Shown: one piece after another, positions 11,864 through 24,163 of the stretch
Numbering within the stretch: position 1 is the first letter of the stretch
Layout: each line of letters begins with the position of its first letter
Source: Tigriopus japonicus
Taxonomy: Eukaryota > Arthropoda > Copepoda > Harpacticoida > Harpacticidae
Assembly: GCA_010645155.1 (NCBI GenBank)
Contig: JAAGOF010000023.1
Coordinates: 304,421 to 368,420, forward strand
DNA length: 64,000 bases
Direction of reading: 5' to 3'
Made by a program: the position numbers and the translations under genes
Notes under the pieces: generated by a model
The model's input: only the letters and a program-made list of their open reading frames with translations
The model's database searches: none
What the model was told of the DNA's origin: nothing

Positions 11864-13687
11864 TTTCCTAATTCAGGTCCCAAAATTGAACCCTGACACA
11901 AAAGTTTGACCCATTTTCCAACTTCTCGATGTACAGTGGACACCAAAAAACAAAAATTATGTGTTTCAAAGCGCAAAGGTTGTACGTATTTTCTATTTCA
12001 TTGGTTGCGCTTAAAGGACTCTATACTCTTTACTTTGCAACATTTGTACAACAATATGTTTGAAAGAAATGATGGCAGTCAATCTGATTTCAACCTATTC
12101 AATCTTTTAGGGCTGCCATCAATGCCATTGGTTCAGTTCAAAATTAGTATGAAAAAACTTTTGTTTGATCTTGATGGCACCCCTGGTCTGAAGTCTTCAA
12201 AAACAGGGTCACTTTTTGGATATTCTCTATGAAGAAACGAACGCATTTTTCACCGAAGTGACAAATGTAATGTTTTACGTGAATTGGCAATCACAACGAA
12301 GAAGCGCGCGCAAAAATGATTGAGCAGATTGAAAATTAGATTGAACTCCTTTCTAATAGAAAGCCGAAAATAGGTTCGAGGACAGTAGATAGCAATCTTT
12401 TGCTGAGGCACGCCTATTGTTTCGTTTTTCATCAAAACTGTCGTTTCTTTTGTTATTAAGAGTCGAAAAAAGCGACCTCCAGCGGCATTTATAGCATTTC
12501 TTGGAGTGTAGAGGTAAAGAAATTCCGAAAATACGCTCTTCACTTTGCTAAGTTTGAATGCCTCTCGTACATCCCTAGTGATTTGAAATTGGCAGGAGTT
12601 AACAACAAGTTGTTAGTTATTGTATCAAGAAACAGTCTTAAATTGTAAGGACATCAAGATTTTTGCCTCACTTTGAAGTTATTACAGGTTTATAATGTCA
12701 ACTTGAGTTTCAAAATTAGTCACCCTCTACATATGAGGAAGGAGAAAAAGGGGAAAAGGAGAAGACAAGAGGGGCCGTCAACGAAATCAGAGCGACCAAT
12801 TTCAGACACTCAAAAAGGAGTTGGGGAAGCTTTCAGACATGTGGACTTTTGGACACCGATGTGACAAACCAATGCAATTTTGGTGCATTACCAGAACACA
12901 ATTTTTAATGTTAGAATAAATGGCTCTAGAATGAAATGAAAAAGAAATACCAAACACTGATAGAACTTGCATAAAAAGCGAAAGAAGTTAGTACATGGAC
13001 AGGGTCTCTTAATCCTGTGTACACTCCACGTTTTGAATCGTGAGACTCTATTGCAAAAAACTATTTTGGCGCGTTTTTGTAATATTTTTACGTGCACTGA
13101 TCTCCTTTTTGCGACAATGTTTTGCACTGAGGCCAAAGAAACTTTGGAGATTAGAACTAACGAAGCTGCTATTAGAGCCATAGAGCATGAATGGAATGTT
13201 TTATTTGTTAAAACTATGATGTACACTTTGAACGTCACATAAATAAAGGATAGTTTTTTTGTCTCCCTATGACCATGTCTAGGTTTTATGATAGTATAAC
13301 TTAAACTAACTTTTAGTGTTAAAAAAGTGTAAAAAGGAAAAGCTATCGAGGATCTCTGTGTATATCTGAAAAAAAAAAACAATCTATCAGTACAAGGGGA
13401 ATTTTCTTTTCAAAAATTGTCAAATTGTGAACAGGTATTGGTTCATAATTTACGAAAATTTGACTGAAGATTTGACTTCGGTTGATAGAAATACTGACTT
13501 TTAAAACTAAAAATATGCAATTAAAGTCATTTTTATCCTTTTTTTGTCTAAGACAAAAATAAAAGAAAATCAACGCTTTTTTTCGATTTTTGAAACGCTA
13601 AAAAAATATTTTTTTAACCCTTGAAATTCTTGAGACCCTTTCAATGCATATTATTATAGAGGTTTTGGATTATTGATGATGATATAT
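11864..13687. other. Intergenic sequence, no gene recognised
   Basis: AT-rich, with several overlapping open frames of 60-165 codons on both strands caused by low stop density in T/A-rich sequence. None looks like a protein family. A small foldback of about 75 bp lies at 12109-12185. Confidence 0.35.
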
Positions 13688-13695
13688 ATCATTAG

Positions 13696-14493
13696 CAGGG
13701 CCACCAGATACATGTAAATTACATTTTACAATGTAATTACCAAAATCTGCGATTTTTATCCAAAATTACATAAATGAGGAAAAAATTAAATAAATGTGCA
13801 AAAATTGCCTGTTTTGATGGATATGATATGGAAAATTGTTTGATTTCACGTCAAAGTCAAGATAAAGAAGCAAAAAGATAGCGTTTTTAATTTTGAACAG
13901 GTATATTTAGTTAATCCTCAGGCCCGCTGGGTTGTTATAAATGGTATGTTACATTGTAGTCACAAACAATGTGCATTTTTTGTCGAAAAATACAAAAATT
14001 GGGAAAATTTCGAAAGAATATAGAAAAAATGCCTCTTCCGTTGAGAGTGATCAACAAAAAGGATGTCAAAAATCAAAATAAGAATAGAAGCTGTTATATT
14101 TGCAACAATTGTGACAAAATACGGTCATTTTAGCATCTTTTCCTACCCATGAAATAAAATTTAGATGATGCAAGTACATAAAAGGGCAGTTTTTAGGCGA
14201 TATAGTGAGAAAAGTATCTTTAATAATACCAAAAAAATCCTATTTTGTTACGTCATTTCTCAAAAAAGCACCAAAAATAATACGTTTCGGCAAAATATTT
14301 TGCATAAATTTGGTGGCCCTGATTGTAACACACTGTTTTTATGTAAACAATGAGAAAAGGCTTTAAAAACAAACTTACCAAACAACCAAAAAAACTACCA
14401 AAAAATCCGATTTCATTACATTATTTCCAAGAAAAACTACCAAAAAAAAATACATTTTTTGGCAATTTTTTTTACCAAAATTTGGTGGCCCTG
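13696..14493. mobile_element. hAT-type non-autonomous element, CAGGGCCACCA ends
   Basis: The left end CAGGGCCACCA and right end TGGTGGCCCTG are inverted, and the element is bounded by a perfect 8-bp duplication ATCATTAG (13688-13695 and 14494-14501), the hAT signature. The interior (798 bp) is AT-rich with no transposase. The right terminal region occurs twice: a first TTTGGTGGCCCTG at about 14309-14321 and the true end at 14481-14493, each preceded by a similar stretch of CAAAAA-type sequence. The right end was therefore duplicated in tandem, or a related copy inserted into it. Confidence 0.85.
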
Positions 14494-14501
14494 ATCATTA
14501 G

Positions 14502-17500
14502 ATGGAATGATACTCTGACATTGAAAATCGCCATTAGAAGTTGACATTGGAGGAAACCCTTAACCAAAAATTGAACCACTGGATTTAAAAGAATAGTACG
14601 TATGTCGCACGCTAACTAACTGCATGCTCTTTGACATAACTCACGTTTGATAAAGTCAGATTAATTTAATGACCACTGAGTACGGCATACCGTATTCTCA
14701 ATAAAGGTGATATTTTCGAATGCACCTACTCACCATAGTTGATTTTTTATTACTTTATACCTGACTTGATTTTGATGGAATCGAACTGTTTGAATTAGTG
14801 CACTTAATATGAAATCTTGAGGTTTTGTTTGGCCCTTCAAATAGGCTGAAGTTAGACACAAGTAAAACATGTTTAAATTAGTAATTCCTTTTAATTCAAT
14901 GGTACCAAAATCTTGCAGCTTGCTCAAAGGTCAGGCAGTGTTTTAATATGTTTGGTTTTCAGTTTAATGCCTCCTAGTTGCAAGATATGAAACGAAACAT
15001 GTGAGGCGTTTGCCAAATTGGTCTCTTGGTGAAAAAATGCAAACAAAATACGGTTTCTCCAGCCTAAACACACCCTCGTGAAAACCCAACTATTTAGAAC
15101 CTACTTGGTTACCCATCCATTTTGCAGTTAATTCTTTGAAGGACATTTTTCGTTTATTTTTGTCAACTTCAATGGCAAATTTGTGAGGCGAATTTTCTAA
15201 CTCCATTTTCAGTTCATACGTTCGGTTCTGATTACGTATACAATCCTTCGCGGTCTTCAAACTCGTGATCCCGAAAATCAATTATCAAAAATTTTCGCCT
15301 CTTTGAACTTGTCTTACTTGTCTTGACTCAACATTCTTTGGATCCAGTTTAATTGGATCAAAGTAAGAAAGAACTGCTGAATCGAATCATTCCAGTCGGC
15401 GAAATAATAGGTTACGTCACAAAATCAGATAATACTTTCGGGATTGTCAGCATGAAAAACCAATTGTCACTTTCGATTACTATAGTAAGCATTAGCAATA
15501 ACGCTAGTTTTACATTTATTTATTCATATTTTCCATTTCCCTCTTGAATTGACCGAAGGTTAAGGCACCTTATTTGATTCAAATCATCCATTGTCAATGT
15601 CTTCAAAAAAGATCTCGATTTCCGATGGCGAAGCTTGACATCGATTTGCAATCTCGAATCATTCTTCTGAACGACGGGTAATCCTCTGATTGATGAGATT
15701 TGGCTGTCGTGTTCCATTGCTTGAAAATCCACTTCGACCATGGGATTATGTAGCCTCTTCAATCATCAACGCAGACCTGAAATTTTGACAATTGTTAGAG
15801 CAAGTAGATAAAATTAAATGGAGGCCAAATTGTACTGGCCAATACGTGCGATTTTTCGACTTTACGTTGATTAAAAATCAGATTACGACTAAGTAATTCT
15901 TGCAATTAAGAATACGCTGAAAATAAGTAGAGATCTCCAATCACATACTTTATAGTATATAACATGGGTGGTTCAAGCCCCCATCCTAGCACTCCACAAA
16001 TATTTAATAATAAAATGTGTTTCCGTATCTCCAAGCCATACTCTTTAAGATGCTTTTTCTCAGAAAGAACAGACAAGAGATTTAATCAAGTTACTTTTTA
16101 TTAGAACGAGTCCATCAAGCACTCAAACTGAACATATTGAGTACATTCGAGTGAGGATCAATTGCTCAAAACCCTAGACTTCTCCCTAGTTCTACTTCAT
16201 CTTTGATCGTGAGATCAAATGGGTGCATTCTTCCCCAAAAAATAGAACAAAAACAAACAAACTTGTTTGAAGAGGCTTCAATACCTTCTCATTTTTCTTC
16301 AGTTGCAAAATTATTTTTGAAGTTCACCTGAACTAGCAACTTGAATTTGTCCTTACCGTCCATGGTTGGAGACGTCCTTAGCCAGAGACGGATTTCATCC
16401 TCTGGATATGGAGGCAAGATGTCAAATCAGGAACCACTCTAAGTACTTGGTTGAGTCAATAAGATCGCCATTATCTTAGTGGCCCTTTGGCTTCTTTCAA
16501 ACCAATGCAACAAACGCGATAAAAGCTCTCGTTTCAGTCTGGCACTCAACCATTTTCGTTTGAGAATATAAAGCCCAGAGCAAAAACGAGGGTCTTATCA
16601 TGAACACCAACAGGAAGCAAAGACTCGTTTTTCAAGACAATAATTCAGGCCTGTGAACATATTCCACCCACGTAGAATTTGTTCGATTTCTATATGTCCA
16701 ATGTTCAACCGACTAAATTTCTCCTATTTTGCCTTTTTGCAAACAAAGTCATCGTCTTTACTGATGTTCGGCATGCTTCAGGCTTTGCAATCTGCAATTT
16801 TCATCAATTTGTCCAACACTCTGTTCCAGAAACCACTCCACCTTTGAAGCCTTTTTGTACTTCATTGGTCTTGAAAACAAGTTTTTGTTTCAGACTATTC
16901 ATTTCCGACTCCCAAGATAATGCTCGGAATTTGCCGAAAGACGAGAAATTCTGGCCCCCACATGTTCTTAAAAATCGCCTCTTTTCCGACTCCGTCACAT
17001 CACATCACAAGACATTTGAGCCATCAACATAAAGCATAATTTCTAAGAAGAATTACACTAAATTGGCTCCAGCCATGGTTTCTAAATATTAAACATGTTT
17101 GCAACAATATATGTGCAAAAATCTGGTTTCCTTTAAAACAGAAGTTGCGTGAGAGACAACAATGTTGAGAGGAAATGATGCAACAAACCATTCTTTGTGT
17201 TTTACAAAACATTAGAATATAAAAATATGGAAAGAATCACTTTGTTGATATTGCCTCTGTGTTTTCTAAGATAATAATGGCCTTTTCTAAAAGAACGCCA
17301 TAAAAGTACTTTGTTGTAAGTTCAAAGGATGCCATTTTCCATACAATTCCCCGACCAAGGATTCAAAGCATGTTTTAGGTGATGTGATTATTATTTTGGC
17401 AGATGTTACTCTCGATGGTGGTGAAAAGAGACACCAAATCTATTTTAAATAAGGTGAAAAAACCTTAAGGTGTTTCAAACTCTTTTTTTTCTCCTTTGGC

Positions 17501-19890
17501 CTATATTTCCGAGCATTTTCCGTCTTAGCAACCTCAAATCCGACAATCTTTAACCAGGTTTCGCAACACTTGTGATTTTTTGCAATTTCTCTTTTCCCGA
17601 CTCCATTTAGCTTTAAAAAAGCTTTTTTGATCACTTTTTTGTGTTACTCGACAGACAGATCTCCGACTCCGATAATCATTTCGACTCCATTGGATCTTCT
17701 GGTGGTTAAGAGAGAAAAAATTGGCCTCGAAAGACCTGCTCGACACAACAATCGGTCAATCACTAAAGCTGCACAAATAATGCAATTAAAAAGGTCAAAA
17801 ATGCAACAAAATTGCCAAAATTATGTAAAAATGAGCGCACAGTTGAGGAAAATTCGGACTAAATTAAATATTATTTGTTGAATAAATCAAACTTCAGAAC
17901 TAAGAAGAATGTGTTCATCTAATGACCCAGTTTTATCATTCAAAACCCATTTGGATATCTATGTATCCATTATTCCCGACCAACCCTATGTTCAGGGACT
18001 ATCTAGATCTGCCAATTCAAATTCATTGATAGATCAGATATTTTATCACTCTTGACTTTAATTCATCAGTACACTACTTTAAGCCTTAATCTGACCCTTT
18101 TTACATCGAATGACCTTCTTTGTATTGGTTACGAATCCAAAACCTCTTAGGCTAGAAAAAAAAACTTAAGGGCCATAAAGACATTAGAAACATTCATTGC
18201 TCTTGGTTTTTTATTCAAAAATAATCAAATTTAAAAAAATGGTCGTAAATTAAATTATTGCTAATGTAGTAAAACTTTGCGTTTCGGGTCGAAAGATCTG
18301 CACTTGGAGAGATTTGTTCTCACATCTGCATTCCTAAACTGAAGAACTATTGGCAATATTTAGAATACAAATGTCAAAGAGAATTCTTCAGCCTTTAAAG
18401 CTAAAATTTTTCCAACATGGTGCTCAAAAACCTATCTTTTCGTCACCTGCAATATATCTTTTATCCAATCAAGGAATGTCAATTGAAGAGTGCATAGATG
18501 TGATTGATCATTAAAACCTCAATTAAAAAACAATTTCAGCCAAGCATCCCTAAGGGAAAAAGAAAGGAAAGTTACTAAAAAATGTCAAAGGCAAGAAAAT
18601 ATTAACGTTTTTAAGAATTTGGGAAAAGCACCAAATTTCGACAAGGCCAAAACAGCAAAAAAAGAGAAAAAATGCCAGAAAAATGCACCAAATTTCGATA
18701 AAAGGGCCAGAAAATGCAAATCAACCAAAATAGTGAAAAATCAGAAAAATGATGACCAGTGATTTTTTCTTCAAAATGAAACACTTGGTAACTTAGTTTG
18801 TCGTATCTGAACATGTCTGTGATCGACCGCCCGAGTCATATGCTGTAAAACACCAAAACATGAAAAAAGTTGCAAAATGTCCAAAATATGTTTAACAATC
18901 AATATATGTGATTTCTTCCAGAAATTAGTATCCTTCCATAAAAACGAATCTCGAAAAAAATCGGCAGCAAATTAGTTTTCCACAAGGACTTTTCGGTTGA
19001 AACCTAGTGAACAAGCAAGAAATTTCGATTTTTGTTCACAGCCCTTTCATTCCATCACTTTTTATCACCCTGCCGGTTGATAAAGAAAGCCGAGAAAAAA
19101 TAAATAAATAGCCTAAACACGATTTCATGATAACCATTGTTTTCTGTTGGTCAAACATATCTCAATTCTTACAGCTTGCTTACTGTTGTATATTTTGATA
19201 TGATTATGATTGAAATAAATTAGCGGGAAAGTCAGTTTCTGGAAATTCCATTGGGCAACATTACAAGGTCAAGGCTAATGATAAAGCCTGAAGAGAAGCA
19301 CAAATGGGTAAGTGAACCATTGGGCTTCCATTTTCACACTACTCAGACAATAGATCAGTTACATTTCTGAGTAATCACACCCTCAAAGCACAAGAAAAGC
19401 GTTATTGCAATATTTGTTTGAGGAAACTTCAAAACATTTGACAAGAAAGGAACATGTTTGTCAAACTTTAAGGCTGAGCTTTTAGACGAGAATCTAGACA
19501 ACTTGCATTTTTTTCATCAAACATTCCAAGATTGTACACCATTTTAGGTTTCCATATTCTCTGTAATAAATGACTGTCCGAATTAAACAAGATGTAAGGC
19601 CGTTGAGCATACTTACTTGAAGTGTTGAGGGCATTATTAAGTTTGACCGAAGCTTGACTAATCTCCTCCAAATAGAGGCAAAACAAGGGCAAAGTCTATT
19701 GATTTCAGAGCTATTCTCAACTTCAACATGTTGCCAAAATTGCAACTTACATTTTAAAATCTATATTTCTTCCTATTTCGATTTGTTTGGAAGTCAGTTA
19801 CGTTATAATTGTGTTTAAAAAAGTAAAAAGTCAGAGTAATCATAAAATAGGGCCAAAGTTTTAGCAGAAGCACCCAGAGCCGTTTCTACA
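14502..19890. other. Gene-poor AT-rich region
   Basis: More than 5 kb with no recognisable gene. At about 14755-14815 there is sequence related to the arms of the foldback element at 21698-21902 (shared GACTTGATTTTG, then TTTGAATTAG and TTAATATG). A GGTTCAAGCCCCCATCC box at about 15972-15988 resembles a tRNA-type B box, possibly a SINE remnant, but no complete head was seen. Short open frames elsewhere are not convincing. Confidence 0.35.
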
Positions 19891-20295
19891 GGGTGCGCCA
19901 CTTAAAATCGGACAGAGGTTTGATAAAGGCTAGCAACGCCAATTTCAATTTTAGCGCGAAGACCCCCCAAATCCAGCTCATAGGCTAATCACTTGTTCTT
20001 ATTTTGAAGGGATTCGGAGACTTTAGCTGTTTCAGCAAGAAAAAAGGCAACCAAGAAAGAATTGAATGACAATAAAAAGATTGATTATCCAAGGCTTGTC
20101 TGCGAGGATCATTGCTTCAAGGCTTCTTCAGATCTTAATCCAAGAGCTTTACTTGTTAGGCCATTCTGGAGAAGAAGGCGGGGAGTAAAGGTTTGGAAAA
20201 TTTGGCTTCCTTGGCTGCAGCCTTTAAGGCTGCATGGACTAAAATTCCACCAAGCAGGTGCGGATCATTTGCTCATGTGCAGAGAGGAAATTTAA
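19891..20295 (+). mobile_element. Possible relic of a Tc1/mariner-like element
   Basis: The segment starts CAGGGTGCGCCACTTAAAA, resembling termini of Tc1/mariner-type elements, and is followed within 170 bases by a decayed coding-like stretch (20062-20295) rich in Arg, Lys and Trp. I see no intact DDE motif and no matching right end. Low confidence. Confidence 0.25.
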
Positions 20296-21697
20296 GACCG
20301 TGGCTATAAGCAAGGGTCTCTATGTTGAATAACTTAGTGATAGATATTATGCGACAGCCATCGAGGTGTCATGAATGTTGATTTTCTTTAAAAAGCTCCA
20401 TATTTCAGAGGCATTGTACTGACTTGATTGTGTTAAACTCGAATTTTAAGAATCATTTCAGCCAACTTTTGACCTATTACATGCGACATAATTTTATATG
20501 CAGACGAGCCTTTACTGGCCTTTGAACATCCGTTGTCACATTGCAGAAGTTTTTTTTTTGCTAAAACCAACGAGGATTGTGCCAAGTTCCCACCAATCTT
20601 CTCATTACCACCAGGATCTTTTCCACAACTTATGCACCTTCTAAAACTCTCCTTTCATTTCCACTCCCAAGGGTTTCCAGCTTTCTTCATCTTTAAATTG
20701 CACCGACTCCTTGAAATCCTTGTGTAACAATGTTTTCGCCACTTGATCTTTGCATTTCGACTCCTTTTATTTTTCAACCACGACTCCGATTTTAGCACTT
20801 CACTAGTTTTGAGTCTGAACTCAGATCACGCAAATCAACAGGTCACTCCGCGTTCCAAACTCATCGACACCATCGTTTTTTAAGTGATACTTACACCATC
20901 GATATCTCCTGGCTCGATCGAGAAACGTCCACTTAGCCTATTGGAATAAGTCATAAAAGCTTGAAAAGTTTCTGATAAGGCCAAGAGAGACTGAGAAGAG
21001 AGAGAAGAGAGACTGAGTAATTCAATCGATAGTGTGTGTGTCATGGAAACTTCGTATGGATCAGATTACGCTATAAGTTTGACCTTATAGAATTTGATAG
21101 AACAAACCAACATTACTGTTGTTCTGTTGTCCAAAGCTTTTCGTAACAGCTGGTGCAATTTACTGGATATTTTATGATTAATGAAATATGCCCAACATTG
21201 GAAGTTTAAAATATATATAAAAGTAAGAATGAATATTTTGGGCATATAGTGACTATCAAAATGTATTTTTGGGGAAATGGAAACAAACAAATTCGTTGCT
21301 GCTTAATATTCTCTGCTAATTTGCAAAAGTCAAGATCAATTTAGGGGCGCGTTTTAGCTTAAATTGCAAGAAGCCCATGGTTGACCTAGCTCAAAGCTAT
21401 TGCTAGAAGGGAAAACCTACACAATTTTTTCTAAAAATAGCAACAAACATTGAAAGATGCTTTTATATGTTTAATTGTTTGTCTTCAGATATTTGATTCT
21501 ATAGATTGTCCCATAAACTTTAACCAGTTATCAAGAAAGCAGTTTGCATAAAGTTTACCCAACAGAACATTTCAGGGAAGCTATGGCAATGTCGAAAAGA
21601 TTTTCAGCTTCAATGGTCCACCTAGCGGAAATCCCACACAATTTAGGAGTTAAATGAAGTGACAAAGGAAATGTCTCAATATTATTATATTAATGAC
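20296..21697. other. Intergenic sequence, no gene recognised
   Basis: Short open frames only. About 20984-21017 is a GA-rich simple repeat (GAGAGACTGAGAAGAGAGAG type). Nothing else supported. Confidence 0.35.
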
Positions 21698-21902
21698 ATT
21701 AGGTCGCATGTTAACGCATTTAATTCAAAAGCGAGAGTATACCAAAATCAAGTCGAATTAGCATTTGTCGAGTATATACTCTCCCTAGCTGCTGCGTTTC
21801 AAACACAGGAGTTTTCACGAGTATATACTCAAGGCCGGTTAATCTGACTTGATTTTGGTGTGCTCTCGCTTTTGAATTAGATGCGTTAATATGCGGCCTA
21901 AT
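21698..21902. repeat. 205-bp foldback (MITE-like) element
   Basis: Left arm ATTAGGTCGCATGTTAACGC and the reverse complement of the right arm, ATTAGGCCGCATATTAACGC, continue as inverted repeats for about 57 bp (through AATTCAAAAGCGAGAG and CCAAAATCAAGTC). The centre holds two copies of the self-complementary GAGTATATACTC. A diverged relative occurs near 14755-14815. A target-site duplication is not clear. Confidence 0.75.
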
Positions 21903-22247
21903 GAGATCACATGAAGATAGGATACTACAAAGTTCAATGGATTTTGGACCACACATTTCTACGGGAAGCTAAATGACGGTTTGTTTCTTGATATTTTGTT
22001 CCCCTTTTGAACTACCAGGGTACATTTTCTTTTTGTTTTGAGATCGTCTAAATCCAATACTTTAGATTTTTTACCACATAAATTGCAACTTTCCAGAATT
22101 TTGACTTAAATGACAATAACTCATACTCCCATGAACGCATTTTTTTACCTTATTATTTGGGCCGTAACGTATCATCTACGACTATTTTAAGACTTCTAAC
22201 TTCATCCAGTAAAAAGCGGCCAAGCTTCGCCTAAATTCATGTCCAAT

Positions 22248-22296
22248 CTAGAGCACTATAATAAAATTTTATAATAATTTTATTATAGTGCTCTAG
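22248..22296. repeat. 49-bp near-perfect snapback with flanking TCCAAT repeats
   Basis: Two 21-bp arms starting CTAGAGCACTATAATAAAA and ending in its complement flank a 7-base loop, TTATAAT. The unit is bounded by TCCAAT on both sides (22242-22247 and 22297-22302), as expected for a target duplication. It may be a miniature foldback insertion, or on RNA a strong stem. Confidence 0.7.
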
Positions 22297-22302
22297 TCCA
22301 AT

Positions 22303-23990
22303 CCTCAGGTTAAAGATATCCTTGATTAGAGTATAGGAAAATGATTTTTGATTTCTCAAGCAACAATACATTTTCATTAAGTATTTTCTTTTGCTTGGTC
22401 GGAAAGATAAAAACATGGGCCAACAAGCAACCGCATAAACTTTACAGCATTAAGCACATGGATATGACCAATGCAAGCTCAACAAACACTTGTAGTATTT
22501 CTTTTGAATATAGTTTGTGTCTTTTGCTTGAACTCTTCTTTTAGAATGGAACAAAGCGATACCACCATATGAGGCTATTTTTGGACCACATGGAATTCAT
22601 GATGGAAAACCAACAAGGGGGGAATGTAATGGAACAAAGGCAATGTGTGAAGGAACCTTCCTAACTGTTCAGAAATGTTTGGTTAAGTTCATCTTTCTCC
22701 AGAGTCAGAATAATCCCATCATTATTTCAAGATCTAATACTGTCCAACAAAAGAACCAAGAATAACAATTCTCATATGAACGTTTTTATGACATGAGAAA
22801 ATAAAAGTTTGGCCATGTGAAAACCTGTGAAGATTGGATTGATCTTGAACATTAGCTCGTATGCTATGATGGCAAAGCTCGGTAGTTGACTTGCAAGTCT
22901 ACTTCAGAGTGTGCTTGCCTGGTTTTCTCCATCGATTTGGCTCTTCTCGAATGTGACGGTCCGATCCGATCTTGAAATTCCCGAACATCGATGATCGTTC
23001 CTTCGTCCGCTTTCAAAGCCATCACCTCCTGATTTCAGCTACCCCACATTTCTCCTTTCGTCTCTTCCTCGCACCCTTTTCAACTCCGCGCTAAAGAACA
23101 GGTCAGGAGGTGGGCAATTTTTGACAGCAAGTTCGAAGAAACACTGAAGGGAAGTTCGCCGGTAGTTGGTTCGATCGGCGTTGAAGTGTTGGAAGGGAAT
23201 GCTTCAACGACGCCGGAGAACTTCCCCCTTCGCATGCTTCCAGTCATGCTTCTCGTTGATCAAACCTTTTGTTAAGGTCAAATATTGAGAAGGTTTACTT
23301 GAAGTCAATGCTACTAGCACACCTTGGCGCGCGCTAAACATACCAGCTATTATTTTAGAAGCAACTCAGTGTTATTATCAATATTAACACCATGGCAAAG
23401 ACGAGAGGATGAGAATTGCGTGTTAAACATTCAGCTTCAAGTTTTATCAACAAAACCCAGATTTACTTGTCATTAAGTAACACAATTAATAATCTTTTTA
23501 AATACTAAATGCGTTTTTTAAAGCTCCTTAAAATGAATATACTCAATCCAATTGTTCTTAATCCTGTGCAACAAATGTCAACTCACATTATTTGTTATTG
23601 CTTAGGCAATAGTTTTACTCATTTGGAGACAGCACTCCCAGCAGTGCAGTTCAAGCCATTGGAGGACTAAAATCACAAATGCATTGCGATGAAAAATAAC
23701 TATAACATGAACTTTCCAAAAGTGATTGAGAATAAAACAGGGGCGACTTGTAGTAAGCTTCTCCGGGAAGTAAAACCGAGCATTTTTTGGCCGAGATCTA
23801 AAATAATTTTTAAAGCTCCCGCCAAAGGTCGAAAGTGTAGCTTAAACAATCGCATGCTCTTTCTAAAAACCCGTTCTCTCTTGATGCAAACCAACAAAGC
23901 TACATAACCTTAGAGAATAGTTCTCTTCCCTCCTTTTGATCCGTCATTCAGTAGTCTGTTTATTTGGAGTTGGAAGCAAGTGTTGCTAAA
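22303..23990. other. Intergenic sequence downstream of nonA, with a GC-rich structured patch
   Basis: No recognisable protein gene. About 22860-23300 is distinctly richer in G+C than its surroundings and contains the nested stem described separately. The rest is AT-rich. Confidence 0.35.
23149..23226. other. Nested inverted repeats in a GC-rich patch (possible structured RNA)
   Basis: An outer stem pairs GGGAAGTTC-G-CCGG (23149-23162) with CCGG-A-GAACTTCCC (23213-23226): 13 pairs with one mismatch. Inside it an inner stem pairs CGTTGAAG (23179-23186) with CTTCAACG (23202-23209). The same structure is possible on either strand. No coding frame explains it. It could be a cruciform, a hairpin RNA precursor or part of an unannotated transcript. 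Confidence 0.4.
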
Positions 23991-23991
23991 C

Positions 23992-23997
23992 TTTATT
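23992..23997 (-). terminator. Poly(A) signal of the nonA homologue
   Basis: TTTATT on the plus strand is AATAAA on the minus strand, about 167 bases beyond the nonA stop codon. Another TTTATT lies at 23959-23964. Confidence 0.5.
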
Positions 23998-24163
23998 GTA
24001 CCAGTTCAGTTTCTTTCAAATGAGACAACAAAATCACCACATTTGGCGATTCCTTCACTTTTGGTTGGATTGTACACAATACAAATATCAATTAGTAATA
24101 GATCGAGTAATGATGCAGTTATTTACATTGGAAGGTTTCCAAATTTGAAACAGATTGACATAT

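Noticed and set aside
12109..12185. Foldback with AGGG(C/G)TGCCATCAA ends
   Set aside because: Arms are real but short, and no target duplication was found. Too little to name an element.
12888..13573. Overlapping 76-164-codon frames on both strands
   Set aside because: T/A-rich sequence with few stops, composition unlike coding sequence and no start context or homology.
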